Part shown: positions 42,636-55,688 of the stretch, piece after piece | Position numbering within the stretch: position 1 is the stretch's first letter | How the letters are laid out: each line of letters opens with the position of its first letter | Notes under the pieces: generated by a model | Told to the model about the DNA's origin: nothing | What the model saw: only the letters and a program-made list of their open reading frames with translations | Databases searched by the model: none | Program-made: the position numbers and the translations under genes | Source of the DNA: Acanthornis magna | Taxonomy: Eukaryota > Chordata > Aves > Passeriformes > Acanthizidae | Length of the DNA: 64,000 bases | Assembly (NCBI GenBank): GCA_036785705.1 | Contig: JAWUZG010000001.1 | Location: 8,680,001 to 8,744,000, forward strand | Direction: 5' to 3'

Positions 42636-42855
42636 TTGAATCTATTTGGTTTAGCACAATAAAGGTGAAGGGGTGACTTTGTCACATTTTTCAAGTATTT
42701 CTGCGGTGTTTGTAGAAACAGATACCAGGTAATAGATAGTCCTTCAGTCTCGCAGGCAAAGTATAATACAATCCCCTGGCTGTAACTTGAGCCTGTTCAG
42801 AGTAGACATGAAGCACATGTTTTTAGCAATGGAGGCAAATAATGAGATACCCAGG
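42636..42855 (+). mobile_element. Very old CR1 LINE fragment (turtle-type family)
   Basis: The string CTATTTGGTTTAGCACAATAAAGGTGAAGGGGTGACTTTGTCACA closely follows the CR1 section that I know from turtles and crocodilians as CTTATTTAGTTTATCAAAGAGAAGG...GGGGTGACTTGATCACAG. It continues with TTCAGTCTCGCAGGCAAAGTATAATACAATCCCCTGGCTG. The element is the C-terminal part of ORF2, read sense. It is strongly diverged, consistent with insertion before birds radiated. Confidence 0.85.
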
Positions 42856-43189
42856 GCTACCACATATTAAATTATTTAAGCTAAGATTATAATTTTTTCC
42901 AGTCAACAATTCAAATGCCAATTAATTCAGGGATGGATGTATTGACAAGGGTACCATGACAATTTACAGTCTGACAACCTGGAGATTATCTCCTCTCACC
43001 AATTCGTAAGATTCCTATAGGGAAGAAGAGAAGTGGCTTGTTTTGGATCACACTAGCTCATGCAGAATGCTGCTACGAGATGCTCTTGGTACATTCCCAA
43101 CAGTGACACATGCCAACAGGCTGGAGAGGTCAGAGTTGGAGTCACCGTGGGGCAGGAGTCCTTTTTCTGTCTGTGCCCAGGCCACAGGT

Positions 43190-43610
43190 TGAGGTTTGCC
43201 TGGTGCAGTGCTGTTGCATGGCATCGCAGGTGAATCTATTTCTGGCTCCTGCCGCAGTCACAGCAGATGGGGCCACATAATAGCTTTGGCATTCCCAGAG
43301 TTCCACCGCCGCCGGCAGGACACCGTGGGGGAGGCACTTCTGCGCATGGAGAGAGGCCCTGGCTGCGCTTGGGGGATTGTGTGGTTAGCGGCGTTGCCAC
43401 CAGGCACTGTGTGGGGTGCAGGCATGGCCCCTGCACCCCAGCCAGCGTTTGGGGGTGCTGCTGTGTGCCAGGAGCCGTGCAGGTGCCCTTACACCAGGTC
43501 TGGTGCCGCCGCTCCGCTTGGGCATCGCGTGGCACACGGGCCCTGTGCACGTGAGGTTCTGGCTGCTTAGCAACTGCACGATAGGGCTGTCCCAGAAGAA
43601 CACACCGTCT
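43190..43610. other. Isolated CpG-dense, GC-rich patch
   Basis: I count 21 CpG dinucleotides between about 43225 and 43607, in a window whose background is AT-rich and CpG-poor. Clusters include CCACCGCCGCCGG near 43306 and TGCCGCCGCTCCG near 43505. Long open frames occur on both strands (124 codons at 43196-43570 on +, 144 codons at 43236-43670 on -) with no recognised domain, as expected of GC-rich DNA. It could be an orphan intragenic CpG island, an alternative promoter, or an inserted GC-rich repeat. Confidence 0.5.
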
Positions 43611-43670
43611 GTTTAGTCTATAAATGTAAAATATCCATTTTAAATCTGCACAGTACATCCTAAAGAACAT

Positions 43671-46600
43671 TGGAGCACTCTCTGTTTTTATAACGCCAAG
43701 AGGTATTTGGCATTGTCAGAGCAGCACCTCCCCAGCACAGCACAGTGCCAGAGGTGTCTCTCAGCCTGTGGCTGCTCAGTGCATTGACCTCTTCATCCAG
43801 TGAAAGCTCCCTCTGATTTGCCTCCTGTCCTTTCTGCCCTGCTCCACTCTGTAGAGAGCATCATCAGCCGGGAGATTGTTTCATTTTCAGTCAGCTTGAA
43901 TAAGTACCAATGGTTTGGAAACTAAAAATTCACAGTGTGTATAGGAAACAAGTGGAAGTTTCAAACCGTGCACAGGCAACACAGTTCTTTAAAAATATGG
44001 TTCTTAATCTCAAATGTCTTCTTTCATAATACATTTGCTAAGAAGCTATAATCCAAAATATCAGAATGCAAGTATATTAAATCTTAGGGATAGATTTACT
44101 CAAATAGTTCCCATTTGACTGTTTTTATATTCCTTAAAAAAATATTTTCAGTTCAACAATTTTTACCTGAATTAAAATGTAATCAGCTGAATGACAAACA
44201 CCTTCTAGCTTTCTTCAGAGTAGTAAGAAAAGGGAAATTAACATGTGGCTAAGTCTGCTTTTCCGTTGGTGACTGATATCTACATTGGTAGTAGATCAGT
44301 TAAATTTAGCTCAAAACCTTCCATAAAGAACATTCTTATGCAAGAAAAAAAAAAGAAAAATAAGTAAATGCAAGGAAAAATATTTTTTTAAGTAATTAGT
44401 TATCTTCATTTTTCTTGAAAACTAGCGTCAAGTGATTAATCAGCATGGCAATTTATAAAACATGTCACTTGGGTAAAAAAAGCATCCATATTCATGGCCA
44501 TCCATATATTACTTCCTTCGAATAAAGTCTGTGAATGGATTTTGTCCAAGGGTTTCTAACCACCAGGTAATTATCTTTTGAAACTGTCTCTCCCATAAAC
44601 AGTCCTGCTCTTTTGTGAGCAGACAGACTGACATATGAGCAGCCAAGCCCAAAACCTCTTTCCAAGTTGCAGAGGTACTGGCAGAATGAAGCAGTCCTGA
44701 TTGTTTTGCTTTCACATCTACCCAATACAACTTTACATACACTTAATACCATTCAGGTTTCTGGATTTCCAGTTAGTCGTTTCTCCACTGCACTCAGTGT
44801 ACAGCAGTCTTTGTTTTACAGTCATCTGAAGGACATTGATTTTTGCATCTGGAAAGCTTTTTTGACTAATAACCTGAAATACCTATATTAATCCAGGCTT
44901 GCATGAAACTAAAGGAGATTTAGAGATAGAACACAATAGAGTTGGATATTAAACTACTGCTAGGGCCAAAAAAAAAAAAATAATGGGTTAAAAGATCCTT
45001 AGATCCTTTATTGTGCAGTGATGGAGTTGGATTCATTATGTCAGTATGACAGCTGGGTTTCACTCCTTCATTGGGGCGCTGACAGATATCCCTCCCAGCA
45101 CCAGCTGGTGGAGACCTGGCCACCTTAGCTGCTCACTGTTGCTTTCTCCCACCATCTCTTTCTGTAGTTCCTATTTATCTGCCAGGAGAGCAGGCTGTAC
45201 CCAACAGCCCTCTGGTATGTTTAGACAAAATCATGTGGGAGCCCTGGAGTGAACTCTCAGTAAAGATGATGGTCCACAACAGGGCAATGATGAGGAATGG
45301 GAGTCAGATACAACTTCCACCAGCTTTGGTTTATTCCACCTTCCAACACTGCTGCAATCTAGAAGCTGTTTTGAGAACTTCACACAAAAATAGGTCTTGC
45401 TCAGCAAGGTTGGTGAATATAGTGACAATGACATCATAGTTCTTCTGGACAGAAAATGTGCACGGAAATTCAGCATTTCCAAAGAAAACACAAAAACTTT
45501 GTGCTCAGGAGGACTGATGTTAACGCAGGACTGATATGTTAACGCAGCACTTTAACAGCACACAGCAGCAAGTTTTAGGATCATTCTGAATGACATTTTT
45601 AATGTGGAACATCCAGCTTAAAAATCAGAACTGACAGTGGCCCTGTAAATTTTTCCTTGCAGCCTGCTCAGTAATCATCTAATCTTGCCTTCTGTGTGAG
45701 GATCTCATTCTTGTGCATTCTCCATGCCTGGGTCACCTTTGATCTTCTGACACCGTGAACTATTAATAGCAGGGCTTACACTGTTGACCTCTTTTGCAGT
45801 AGTGACTACATATTCCTTTGATTTAATATCAATTTTGGTTATAATATATGTAGTGCCCTAACAGGGAAAATGTCTGCAACACCTCAACATTGCACTGAGG
45901 TAGCTTCAACCTGGAAAATCAGCAATTCTTTAAACTTTGCTCTTTAGATGTACTGAGTCAAGTTCAGCTGTATCAACTGGCCACAACACCATTAAAACCC
46001 TTTAGAAGTAAGGAGAGTTTGGCAAAATTATTAATTTTGCAAATTTAGCCTGCTGTAGTGGTTGTTAGTGTGAACGAGTTGGACCAAGTGTTAACTATGT
46101 ACAAGGAGTATACTATTTTTAGAAATATGGAAGAATTATTATTATTATTATTATTGTTATTCATTAATCTGCTTGGTTTTCATTTATGGGATTGAAGACA
46201 CTGATTTTAGCAATGCTGTTCTGGGTCTACATGAGAGTAAGACAGTTCCTTGCTGTGTTTAATCTTATGAAGGGATTGTTGGTATTGCCCAAATAAATTG
46301 TTCTTTGAGGGCCTGCATATATTCCCACTCATAATTCCTAGTTAGGGTCAAGATAAGATATGTCTTTCTCTCATGTCAATGCATGACAAATCTTGCCTGA
46401 GCATGATATTATTACTGTGTGTGTGTAAATGTATATTCTTGTGCGCACCTCTGGCTGTGCAAGTTGCCATCTTCACAGATGCTAAGAGGAGATATAGGTT
46501 GCTCCACAGAGTGTCCCTATCGTATCTGCCAGTTATTACTTTCTGTAGAGGAATGTACCTCACGATTCTGCACACAGAATTTGCCCAGAAGCTCCTGGAC

Positions 46601-47473
46601 TGGCACTAGCATCCAGAAGGGACTTGTTCATATCAAAACTGGCTGAAGACTGACATCCATGTCTAGTCCCAGTTATGTCTGGTTTGTCTTAGTCTTTGCT
46701 CTTTCAGGGACAGGAATGTGAAGTGTGGGTCTCAGAACCTGCAGAAACATAGTACTTCAGAGCCTCTGAGAACACAAAGTTCAGCCTTTACACCCTACTG
46801 CTCTGGCATGTGAAGTAACTGCAGCCCCTTCTTGACTCAAGGCTGTCCTTGGCCACTAATGGCTGTAAGGGCATGTGCCCAGTGCATGCAGGTGCCTTGC
46901 AGGTACAAGGCCAGACTTAAGAAACATGGTTAGGAATTAATTGGTAAGAATCCAACCTGTTCTGTAATAATGTATCCTTGTGAAAGTCCATAAGGGTTTG
47001 CCAGTCTAGGCAAGAATGATGAGGAAAAATGTTTCCTACCCTGCACCTGCAGTCGTGTTTTCCTTGCTCTGTCTCCTCAGCCTACACTTTTTTGCTCCTT
47101 GTCTGTCTGTCGTGCTGTGATTTCTGCAGGCTGGAATTGGAACCCTTTGCTGGGGAACTCAGGTCAGCAGCAGGCAGAGCGCTGGGCACCACTGTTGCTC
47201 AGAGCAGCCCATCCTCTCCCAGGCATGTGTGTGCCTGGACAGGCTCAGAGCGCGATTGAGGAGTGAGAGATGCACAAATTAAATAGTCCTTGAAGCTTTT
47301 CTCAACTAGTCTCACTCTGGCACAGACCTCTGCCTTAGGGGGGTGATCCAGTGGAATAGCAATGACCTAAAGCTACTGATCTACCTACTGAAACATGCAG
47401 GGAGGAAAATTTATCCCAAAAATGACCATATGAGAATATCTGGGCTGCAAATAAATGTTTGTAAAAGATCTAC
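43671..47473. other. Intron, mostly unidentifiable
   Basis: This includes a poly-A of 14 at 44968-44981, an ATT microsatellite at 46135-46161, and a near-tandem duplication GGACTGATGTTAACGCA / GGACTGATATGTTAACGCA at 45510-45547. Overlapping minus frames at 44492-44752 have no recognised motif. Confidence 0.45.
46135..46161. repeat. (ATT)n microsatellite
   Basis: Nine ATT units, the last ones interrupted by GTT. Confidence 0.9.
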
Positions 47474-48075
47474 ATTAACATTAAAAGAATGAGGATTTTT
47501 TTTTCCTGACGAAAGCTGAAGCTTTTTTCTGAAATACTGTATGCTACACAGAAACAAAAAAATGGAAAAGTCCTGGTGGGTGAGACCTTCATCTCTCCTC
47601 TCATTTATTACTAGTGCCAATGGAGTAGCTGTTCTAATTAAAAAGAACTTGCCCTTTCAAATATCCAGAGAAACTGGATTCTGATCCAAATGGCCTTGTA
47701 GAAAAGAAATTGGTGAATGAAGTCATTACTCTAATTAGCATTTATGCTCCTAATGTTAACAATGTACTCGTAAAAGGAACCAGTAGCATAGATATTACTC
47801 TTTAAACCATCTAATGGTCTGGCGTGGGTACTGATTTTAATTGCCCTTTGGTTATCAGTTTAGACAGATCTGCCAGGGCTAATTGCATTGTAAATCAGAT
47901 ATCAAGAAATTCACTAATGAGCTAATGAATGATAGTTATTTGTGAGATGAAGCTGATAATGCTTATTTAGACAAGTCGTGTACTTAAGTGTTCTGTGTTC
48001 CATATGGAGAGACGTGCCCATTCAACAGTAACTAGGTTACAATGTCTTAGCTGTTACTCAGTCTACTCCATAGTT
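47474..48075 (+). mobile_element. Fossil L1/Tx1-type LINE: APE endonuclease domain remnant
   Basis: Conceptual translation of the + strand gives the L1-clade endonuclease motifs in order. NIKRMRIFF, a stop and RKLK...SEILYATQ (47477-47551) stands where L1 has SPIKRxRI...LQETH. W at 47577 precedes GVAVLIKKNLPF (47622-47657) by 15 residues. DPNG (47683) leads to ITLISIYAPN (47725-47754), then TDFNCPL (47830-47850) and LDRS (47860-47871). From IYAPN to DFN the distance is 31 codons, exactly the L1 spacing as I remember it, in one frame interrupted by two stops. A one-base shift separates the GVAVLI and IYAPN frames and another the first segment. A weaker segment, YSVFH-like and RAHSTVTRL, extends to about 48075. 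No reverse-transcriptase remnant was seen. The CR1 and L2 endonucleases differ at these motifs. Confidence 0.72.
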
Positions 48076-51000
48076 ATGTTCCATTTTCCAGGATTAGCCC
48101 AGTCCCTGTGCTCTACACCCCTAAGCTGTTTCTGTGATCTGTAATTCACAGAACTGTAGTCTGGAGCCCTGCATTTCTATTTGACTTTGTTTATATATTT
48201 CTTGTCTCCCTTAGCATAAATCATAATGACAGCCTAATTGGTTTGTATTTCTGAAGCAGTTTGAAATGTGAAGTGTTGCATAAGTGTTCAAGGTTGTTAT
48301 TACTTTGTGATTCTTCCCAGCCATTTTCTGTCCAGAATGAAAATTGAGAGAAATTATTTGCCATTTACCAGAGTAAATATAGTGAATCTTGTCATAAGTA
48401 ATCACTCAAAGATCACAAAAAAAAAAAACCCTTTGTTTCACAAAATTGCATTTTTTAAATGCTTGAACTTTGCATTTCCTTCATAACACAGTAAGTCCAT
48501 TAGCTTCAGTGGAAGTATTTGATTTACACTCACGCAAAGGGAGAATCAGAGTTTTGAAATCTGTGAGAGGGTAGTTTCATGGTGGAATGAAGGTTGTGGA
48601 AAACACAGATCTTCTCTGAAGATTTAACTGTGATTAAAACATTGGGACATTTGATAAACTTACAATTTGAGCTTATGACATGTTCATTTCACAGGAGGGA
48701 TATGCACAGTTGTACCACTCTCTTACAGATTGGAAGATTCCTTCATTCACAGTTGCATAGTTTACCTAAATCATTTATATATACCAAACTGATTTTTCTT
48801 TTTCCATAGAGCACTAACCCTTTAGCTTTTTCATAGGACCAGGCCAGTGTTTACCATTACCAGAGAATTTTTATCAGGTGCAGTTTTCAAAAAATAACGT
48901 CAAAGTTAGACAGATGCATTTAATGTCCTTTGTTGCTTCCACTGGCTCACAGGGCAGAGTCAGGAGGTATCCATGACAAAGTAGAAAAGTCTTTTACTCC
49001 AGAATGGGATTTTAGGATCAGAAATGAAGCAGGCAGGCAGGCAAAACAAGGACAGCCAACAAAAGGTAGCCTGGGGCAACACAGTGTGTCAATGAGAAAG
49101 AGAGAGATAAGAAACACTTGGACAGTTGTGCATGTTGGCTTCAATCTGTAATGACTGTGCAGACCACACATCAAAAACATTTGGCTGTCCTTGACAGAGA
49201 ATGAAAAGAGCACAGATTTTTCAGCTACCTCTTTTTTTTTTTTCCCCCCCACAGTCAGCCTGGTGAATAACAATTCATTTACTTTACTTCTGTTTTTAAT
49301 TATTTGTCTAATGGCCTTCAGGCAGTTATTAGATACCATCTTTGAGAGACAAAGTGAAAACTCTTCATCTTTTTACAACTGCTCTTTCTACTGTTGGTCA
49401 GACAGATCTACAACTCTTACTGTTGTAAACAACGTTTTTGTTGTATCTTTCTAGTGTAAATTAAGGACAACATTGCCACCATCGACTCCAATAACACTTA
49501 ATTCAGTCAGCACTGGCACCTGCTGCATTTCTGCAGTTCTGTGTGTGCAGAGACCTCCATGACCTTGGGACCAAACTGTCCATTGGTGCCTAAATTCTGT
49601 CATTTGATAAATGAGTGGAAAGCCCCTGTGTTTACCTCCCCTTCCCCAGCAGTCCCATCCACGCCAGAGAATGTGTTCTATGAGTTGGCCAAATGGCAGA
49701 ATGCCCAGGCTCTCATGGTGAAGATGACACTTTCTTTGCAACTTTCTTGGTCGCCTCATGTCCAAGGAAAAGAATCAGTGGAGGGTCAGAGTTTATTTAA
49801 TGTCTCACCTTGCCCTCCCAGTGAGTGCCCTAACTCCTGAGTAAAGGTGACCTTCACTCCTTTAATTCTTTCTTTTGAGAGAATGACATTATGAAACTTG
49901 TAATTTGTGGGGCCTGAAGAACAACCAGCCAGAAGTGGCCTGATTATATAGCTTAGGAGCAAGAATTAGGAGAAAAGGCTCATCAAGCATGATCAACCTT
50001 ATTTGTTAAAATAAACTCCAGAAGTCTTTCTTTCCTTTTTTTTTTTTTCCTACTAATATGTGATAAACTCACCCCAGGCAATATAAATTATTTCATTCCT
50101 CAATATCTATTAGTTTGTTCCTAAACTGAAATTTTCTGAATGATTTAAAAATAATTAGTTTTTAAACCTTCTTGTTTCTTCCTGGCTGAAGGTTGTGTTT
50201 TAACACTGGTAGGTTGTGTGGTTTTATGACAGGTTCTTAGGACTGTGGATTGCCTCCTCACACATCTTTATGTAGTAACTGAGCTCTGGAGGAGCTAAAA
50301 TGTCTTGTTACAGCACAAGATCTCATTGGCAGTAAAGTTACGGATTAAAACCCACATGAGAAAGGTAAAGCTCTCTATCTCAGTCATCTCAGGAGCAAGG
50401 GGGGAGACAGAAAATTGAAGAAGAAATGCTGTGTTAGAAAGAGTTATCCTAGTGGCTTTAAGGAAAACAGGGAACACAGAGCCTCCGTTAAGCGTTGGTT
50501 ACGGCTTAGTATTTACGATTTATGATGCCAAATTACCTTAAAAAAACCTGATGATTTGCACTAATATGGCAAAATAACAATCTGTTAATGAAAACAGAAT
50601 TTATGTAGTTTTTTTCTCTGGGGTTCTTCTTGGAAGCTTGGTTGTTTATTTTTTGTACCTGGAATTACTGTGAGTTTCTGAGAAGTACTTTTATTTATTC
50701 TGACAATTCCTTAAGGGAAGACCAATGGGGAACATCTGATATATTCATGTTTTGCAAGATGACTATCCAGGACAATCTGCAGATGCCTTTTTAGGCACAA
50801 AAGGAAAGGATTCCCTGCATACCTCTCCAATTGGCAAGATAACTTTCTCTGGTAGCAGCTTGAATAAATGAATACAAAAACTGATTGACTACAGGGATCT
50901 TTTTCTTTCCTTAAGTTTGAAGAAAATGTCAGATGAAATTAACAGTCTAGAGTGGCTTCATGAGGTTGTCAAGGCAGTTGGAGACACATTTCCAACTATA

Positions 51001-54000
51001 ACACAGAGAAAATGCCACTCTGAAAATGTGTAAGGTGTCTATAAACACAGTTTTTAAAATAAGCCTAAAGTCCTATGAGACAAAAAAGGAAACACAGTAC
51101 TGATCAAACCAGGGGTGGGTGCATTAATCCAGCATCTTATGTCAGGCAAAAGACAGATCAGACAATTCTCAGGACTGTAAGACCTCTGCAGTGTCATTTT
51201 TTGTGTAAACTTCACCTGGCTCCTGCTTCCCTGCACCTGGCATTTTCAGATAGATCTGTAGCAACTATGGATTCATTTAACATATGGGTAATCTCTCAGA
51301 AAACTTCTGGTGTAGTGACTCTGTGTTCTTGAAATTCATTCCTATTTTTCACCCAAAACTTCATCTGAAAAACTTAGCATATCCTTTCCTTCATACTGCC
51401 TTATTACAGAAATAGAGTTAATTTGTACTACTGAAATGCATTTTATTTTTATGACAGGAAGCTTATAATTTTACTTGCTTTTGTTAGAACATCTTTTGTT
51501 TCTATATTTTTTTTTCCTTAAAAAATTCTGGGCCAATGCTGTGTGGAATAAAGTTCTTAACCACATAATTGAAGAGGAGTACTCCATGCCATTCTATTCC
51601 TTCTGTTCAGTTAATGATTCTAGTGTTGCTTATTATTTAGCAGAAGGAAGGTGCTACTATACAGTGAGATGTCTGCAGTAATGCCAGTATTTCGCTAGAA
51701 AGGACAGTAATTTGCAAAAAAAAGGCTCCCTGATTTGTTTTAAACAATAAGAAATTTCATCTAGCATGATAACTTCCCCTTGACTTATTTTTTTCTCTTT
51801 TTTCATCCCTCTGAAGCTTCAGAAGCATTCATTTCTGTGTCCCAGACTGAACTAGATAAAATTTTGTCTAGAAATCTTCTTAGACTTTTCTCATCTTTCC
51901 AGATAATTTGTAAGGGTGTAAAACCATGTAGGCACTACTGTCAAAAGGGAGGGACTCTGCTGCAAGCTGTTCTCTAATATGGCAAAGGATTTTTACTTCT
52001 ACAAGAATCTTAGCCATAATATATAAAATATACAAGGGGAAGCAGCAAATATGATCATTTGCTTAGCCTAAATCTTTAAATGAAGGCAGAAAGTAATAGC
52101 ATGATATAATGTGTTGGGACCTTGGTCATAAAAGGTCAGAATCATGTCCTCTGTCATTAGTAAACTTAAAGGTGTCTGGTCCTTCTTGCAAAGTTAACAA
52201 CCAAAACCCAAGAACACTTCCAGAGGTCAAATAATCCCATCTGTCACTACTAGGGCAGATGGGGAGAGAGAGTTCATTACTTTAGACACCAAACTTCTAA
52301 GCAGGAGCAGTGAAATTAGCTAAAAACCCACTCTCTGTATCATTTAGGGATTATACACCTTTAGGGACAGGTGATTATTCAAGGGTTGTATCCAGACAAC
52401 AACAGAAGCTCACAATAAAAACAAAAAGTGTGGTGGGGAGAAGTATCCTGGTACCTGTGCTCAGCTGTGGCAAGGAACGCACAGTTTGGGAATTGAGCCA
52501 TTTCTCTTTTCTGAGAAAGCAGAGGTTTCAAATCATTCTGTGGCTTTTCAGGAGACGATGCCAGATGACAGAATTTTTTTTAAGAGTGCAAAACACTATA
52601 AAGCAGTTACTAATGTATTTATTAAGCTGTACTGTTGCATATTTTTGTTCCAATAGCCTGCGTTCATACTTCCGTGATTCTTGCTTGTGGAGTCCAAGCT
52701 CCATTTTGTATTAATTATTCAATTCTCTCCCTTTGTCCAGGATTTTCCTTAACTGTGTAACAGTAGCCTTTTAAAGACGTCTGCCTAAATTTTTCACTTC
52801 TGGTACACTGTGCTCAGTGTAAGATCAAATTATGAAAGTTAAAGGTCATTTCATATTTGCTGGTGGTTGGGAGGTGTGTGATGATGTGCAGTGTGAGTAG
52901 CACACTGCTGCATCTCATAAGCAATCTTTTCTCTTCTAGGCATTATCTCGAACTGATGTGTTCTGCTTCTCAGAGAGAAATACAAACTTGAAGAATATTT
53001 GGGAGAAATGAAGTCAGGACCTTAATCTTTGAGGGATCTTAAAGCAAGACAGTTCCCTCTCTGTAGCCATCTCCACCTGGATTTAACACAGGATGGTTTA
53101 TAGTTACTTTATCTGAAAGTTATTTACACCTTCAACCCATGGGATTCCCACATCTGACAGGAGAACTGTTATTTCCCAACTGTGTGAGATTTAGTGCTCA
53201 AGAGGATTGTGTCTGTTCACATGGTTTGGTCTTGGTAGAAATTAAAGGGATGATGCAAACAGTTCAGGCAGTACCTGATTTTATAAAAGTGAAATTGTTC
53301 TTTCTACATCCTTCTTGTACTCTTACACAGAGCTTTAGGGATTAGTCTTGCACATGTGCCTAAATTTGTACATGGGCAAACAGCTAAAAGATTAATTAGC
53401 AAAATCTAAGGAATGCAGAGTATTTATAGGATAAAGCCACCCTAGTACTTAAAAAGGTGGGAGAAAAATAGAATACTTTAATTAAAGGAAAAGCAGCTAT
53501 GTAAAATGGAGCTATGGAAACAGTGATGAAGAAAACTTACAAGTCTGAACTCTCTGAAATACATTAAAGTGTGAAGTGATATATCTGAAGAAAGCATATT
53601 TTTTAAAAATGAGAACTAACTTATGTATGCCTTAATTTGGGAGTCTTCAAAATTTCTGAAAATCAGAATTGTTATTATCCATCCCTTATGCATATCTGGT
53701 GTACTCTATCACCTCCTTAATGTTACAAAAACTCATCTGCTACTGATACTTGTCTTGAAAAATACCAATGAAGAAATAAAAACCAAACTCATATATCCTT
53801 ACTTACACAATCTTTCCCAGGCTGTATGGAAAAGAGGTGTTCTTATTGGGGACAGTTGGCCTCCAATAGTAAGAGAACAGCAGTTTTGTCATGCTGGAGG
53901 GTTTGACAGCCTGTCTTGTCTCCATCGCTCTATTTGTGAATTTAGAAACTTCCTCTGCAATTGCATTCACTGGGGGCCAGAACACTCTTGGGCAAAAATC

Positions 54001-55528
54001 CACAGCTATAATTAGTGATTTAATTTTAATGTAGATGAATAGACAATCCTGAAGCCAGTTATTAAAATGTCATTACTTGACACAGAAGTTAGCTTATTTG
54101 CCTAATGTCTGTTAGCAGAAGCTGCAGAGACCAACCCAAATGAGAATTCTGCCTGGGGAAGAGGCACAGCAACACAAGGCATCAAAAATCTCTCTGCCTC
54201 TGGGAAACAGCTGGACAGCCCCTGCCAGAAAATGCTCAAGTGCTTGTTGGGAAGGCACAGGCAATAACTCTGACCCCTCTGCTCTAGCAGAATCCTGGGA
54301 TGTCCAGAAAGTATTTCTTTCGAGTAACTTGATTTATAGCTAAAGCCCAGTGCAGTTAGGAAATAGCAAGGGGAGAAAAAAAACCAGACTTTGTAACGAG
54401 TAGCCCTGGGGATGTCTGTATCCAAGGAGTGGGGAATTAGTTCTGTATATCATGTGTAACTCATTCAGACAGCATTCCCAAAGTAAATAAATTTTAATTT
54501 GTGTTTTTAATTCACACTTTAATTTAACAGCAAGGCTCAGAGAACTAAGAAATCTGGATTCAAAGGCTTAGTTAGAAAAAGAAGAGCGAAGATATCTCTG
54601 GGACCTTCAGTCACTGGCTAAAAAACCTAAAAGTAGCCACAAAGAGAAACTGAAAGTAGATGCAAAGATCATAGTAAAAATACAACTTTTCTTGTGAATA
54701 TTTCAGGGAACACAATAGAAGTTAAAAACTGTTGTTGAAAAACATAGTAGCAAATCTATATTTAATAACTTCTTTTTGTAAATTCTGAGAGATCTGAACT
54801 ATGACCTTTCCTATTTCTTTGCCATTTTAATGACACAAGTTCATGAGTAAAAATAATACCAATGTAAATCTAAAATCTAAAGGCTTCAGAAGGCTTCAGT
54901 TTTAATTCCACTTTCTTTGGCGTCACAGTAAGAGTTCTGCAACTTTAATCCATCAAGCAGCTTTGCAAAACCATCATGAAAATGTATGAACCCAAGAACA
55001 AAATCTACTCACCCAACCTTACAGCAATGATTAAAAAAAGCCCTAATTATGGTATAGTCACCCGTCAAAATAAATTATTCACTTAGGGGTGAGTGGGTGA
55101 AAAGAAGTTTGCTAGACTTCCTTAAGGAGGTGGTAATTGTCTTGGATTTTGTTAAAATACATCACTAATTATATTTTAACAAAGTCTATGTACTGTTTTC
55201 CGCTTTAGGAACTTTATGAGATGGTTGTAAGAATACTGAGAAAGGGATTTTTCAGTTTTATACTTCAGTTTTATACTATACTTGTGTGTTTTTACTGCAG
55301 ACCAAAACAGACATGCAAAAAATGCTCTAAATTGCATATACAGATGATAAAAAAAAGTTAGAATCAAGTGATTTCATAAGATGGCAATTGATTGGACATA
55401 CGTCTATGGCAAAGTGATGTGTGAGTGCAGTGAAGTGAGAGTGTGGTGGTACCACGTGGTTGCAGAACCTGCACTTAAGAATTCCTTCCTGACTTTGACA
55501 TCCATTGCACAGCATCGAACATGATTCT
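48076..55528. other. Long AT-rich intron, nothing identifiable
   Basis: No recognised exon, RNA gene or transposon over 7.4 kb. Open frames of 99-134 codons (48947-49339 -, 49451-49765 -, 49541-49840 +, 52310-52714 +, 53623-54015 +) lack motifs, splice-flanked structure and, in most cases, coding-like composition. Poly-T tracts lie near 49231 and 50035. Confidence 0.5.
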
Positions 55529-55688
55529 CAGGAAAGTGGTGGAATCACCATCCCTGAAAGTGTTCAAAAAACTTGTAGTTGTGGCACTTAGGGACATGGT
55601 TGAGTGGTGAGCATGGCAGTGCTGTGTTAACAGTTGCATTGATGACCTTAGAGGTTTTTTCCAGTCTTAACAATTCCATGATTCTAAT
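55529..55688 (+). mobile_element. CR1 LINE 3' end
   Basis: GGTGGAATCACCATCCCTGAAAGTGTTCAAAAAAC is the CR1 section after the reverse transcriptase frame, and it continues to CAATTCCATGATTCTAATAC, the 3' terminus with a remnant of the ATTCTATG octamer. GTGGCACTTAGGGACATGGTT in the middle identifies an avian CR1 subfamily of the type with GGCACTTAGGGACATGG. Confidence 0.93.

Noticed and set aside
43236..43670. 144-codon minus-strand open frame
   Set aside because: It lies in the CpG-dense patch, where long frames occur on both strands by composition alone. No domain is visible.
45510..45547. Tandem duplication GGACTGATGTTAACGCA
   Set aside because: Only two imperfect units, so an ordinary slippage duplication.
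52310..52714. 134-codon + strand open frame
   Set aside because: No recognisable motif, no acceptor/donor pair consistent with a MAGI2 exon, and AT-rich composition.
53623..54015. 130-codon + strand open frame
   Set aside because: Composition is like the flanking intron and no domain is seen.
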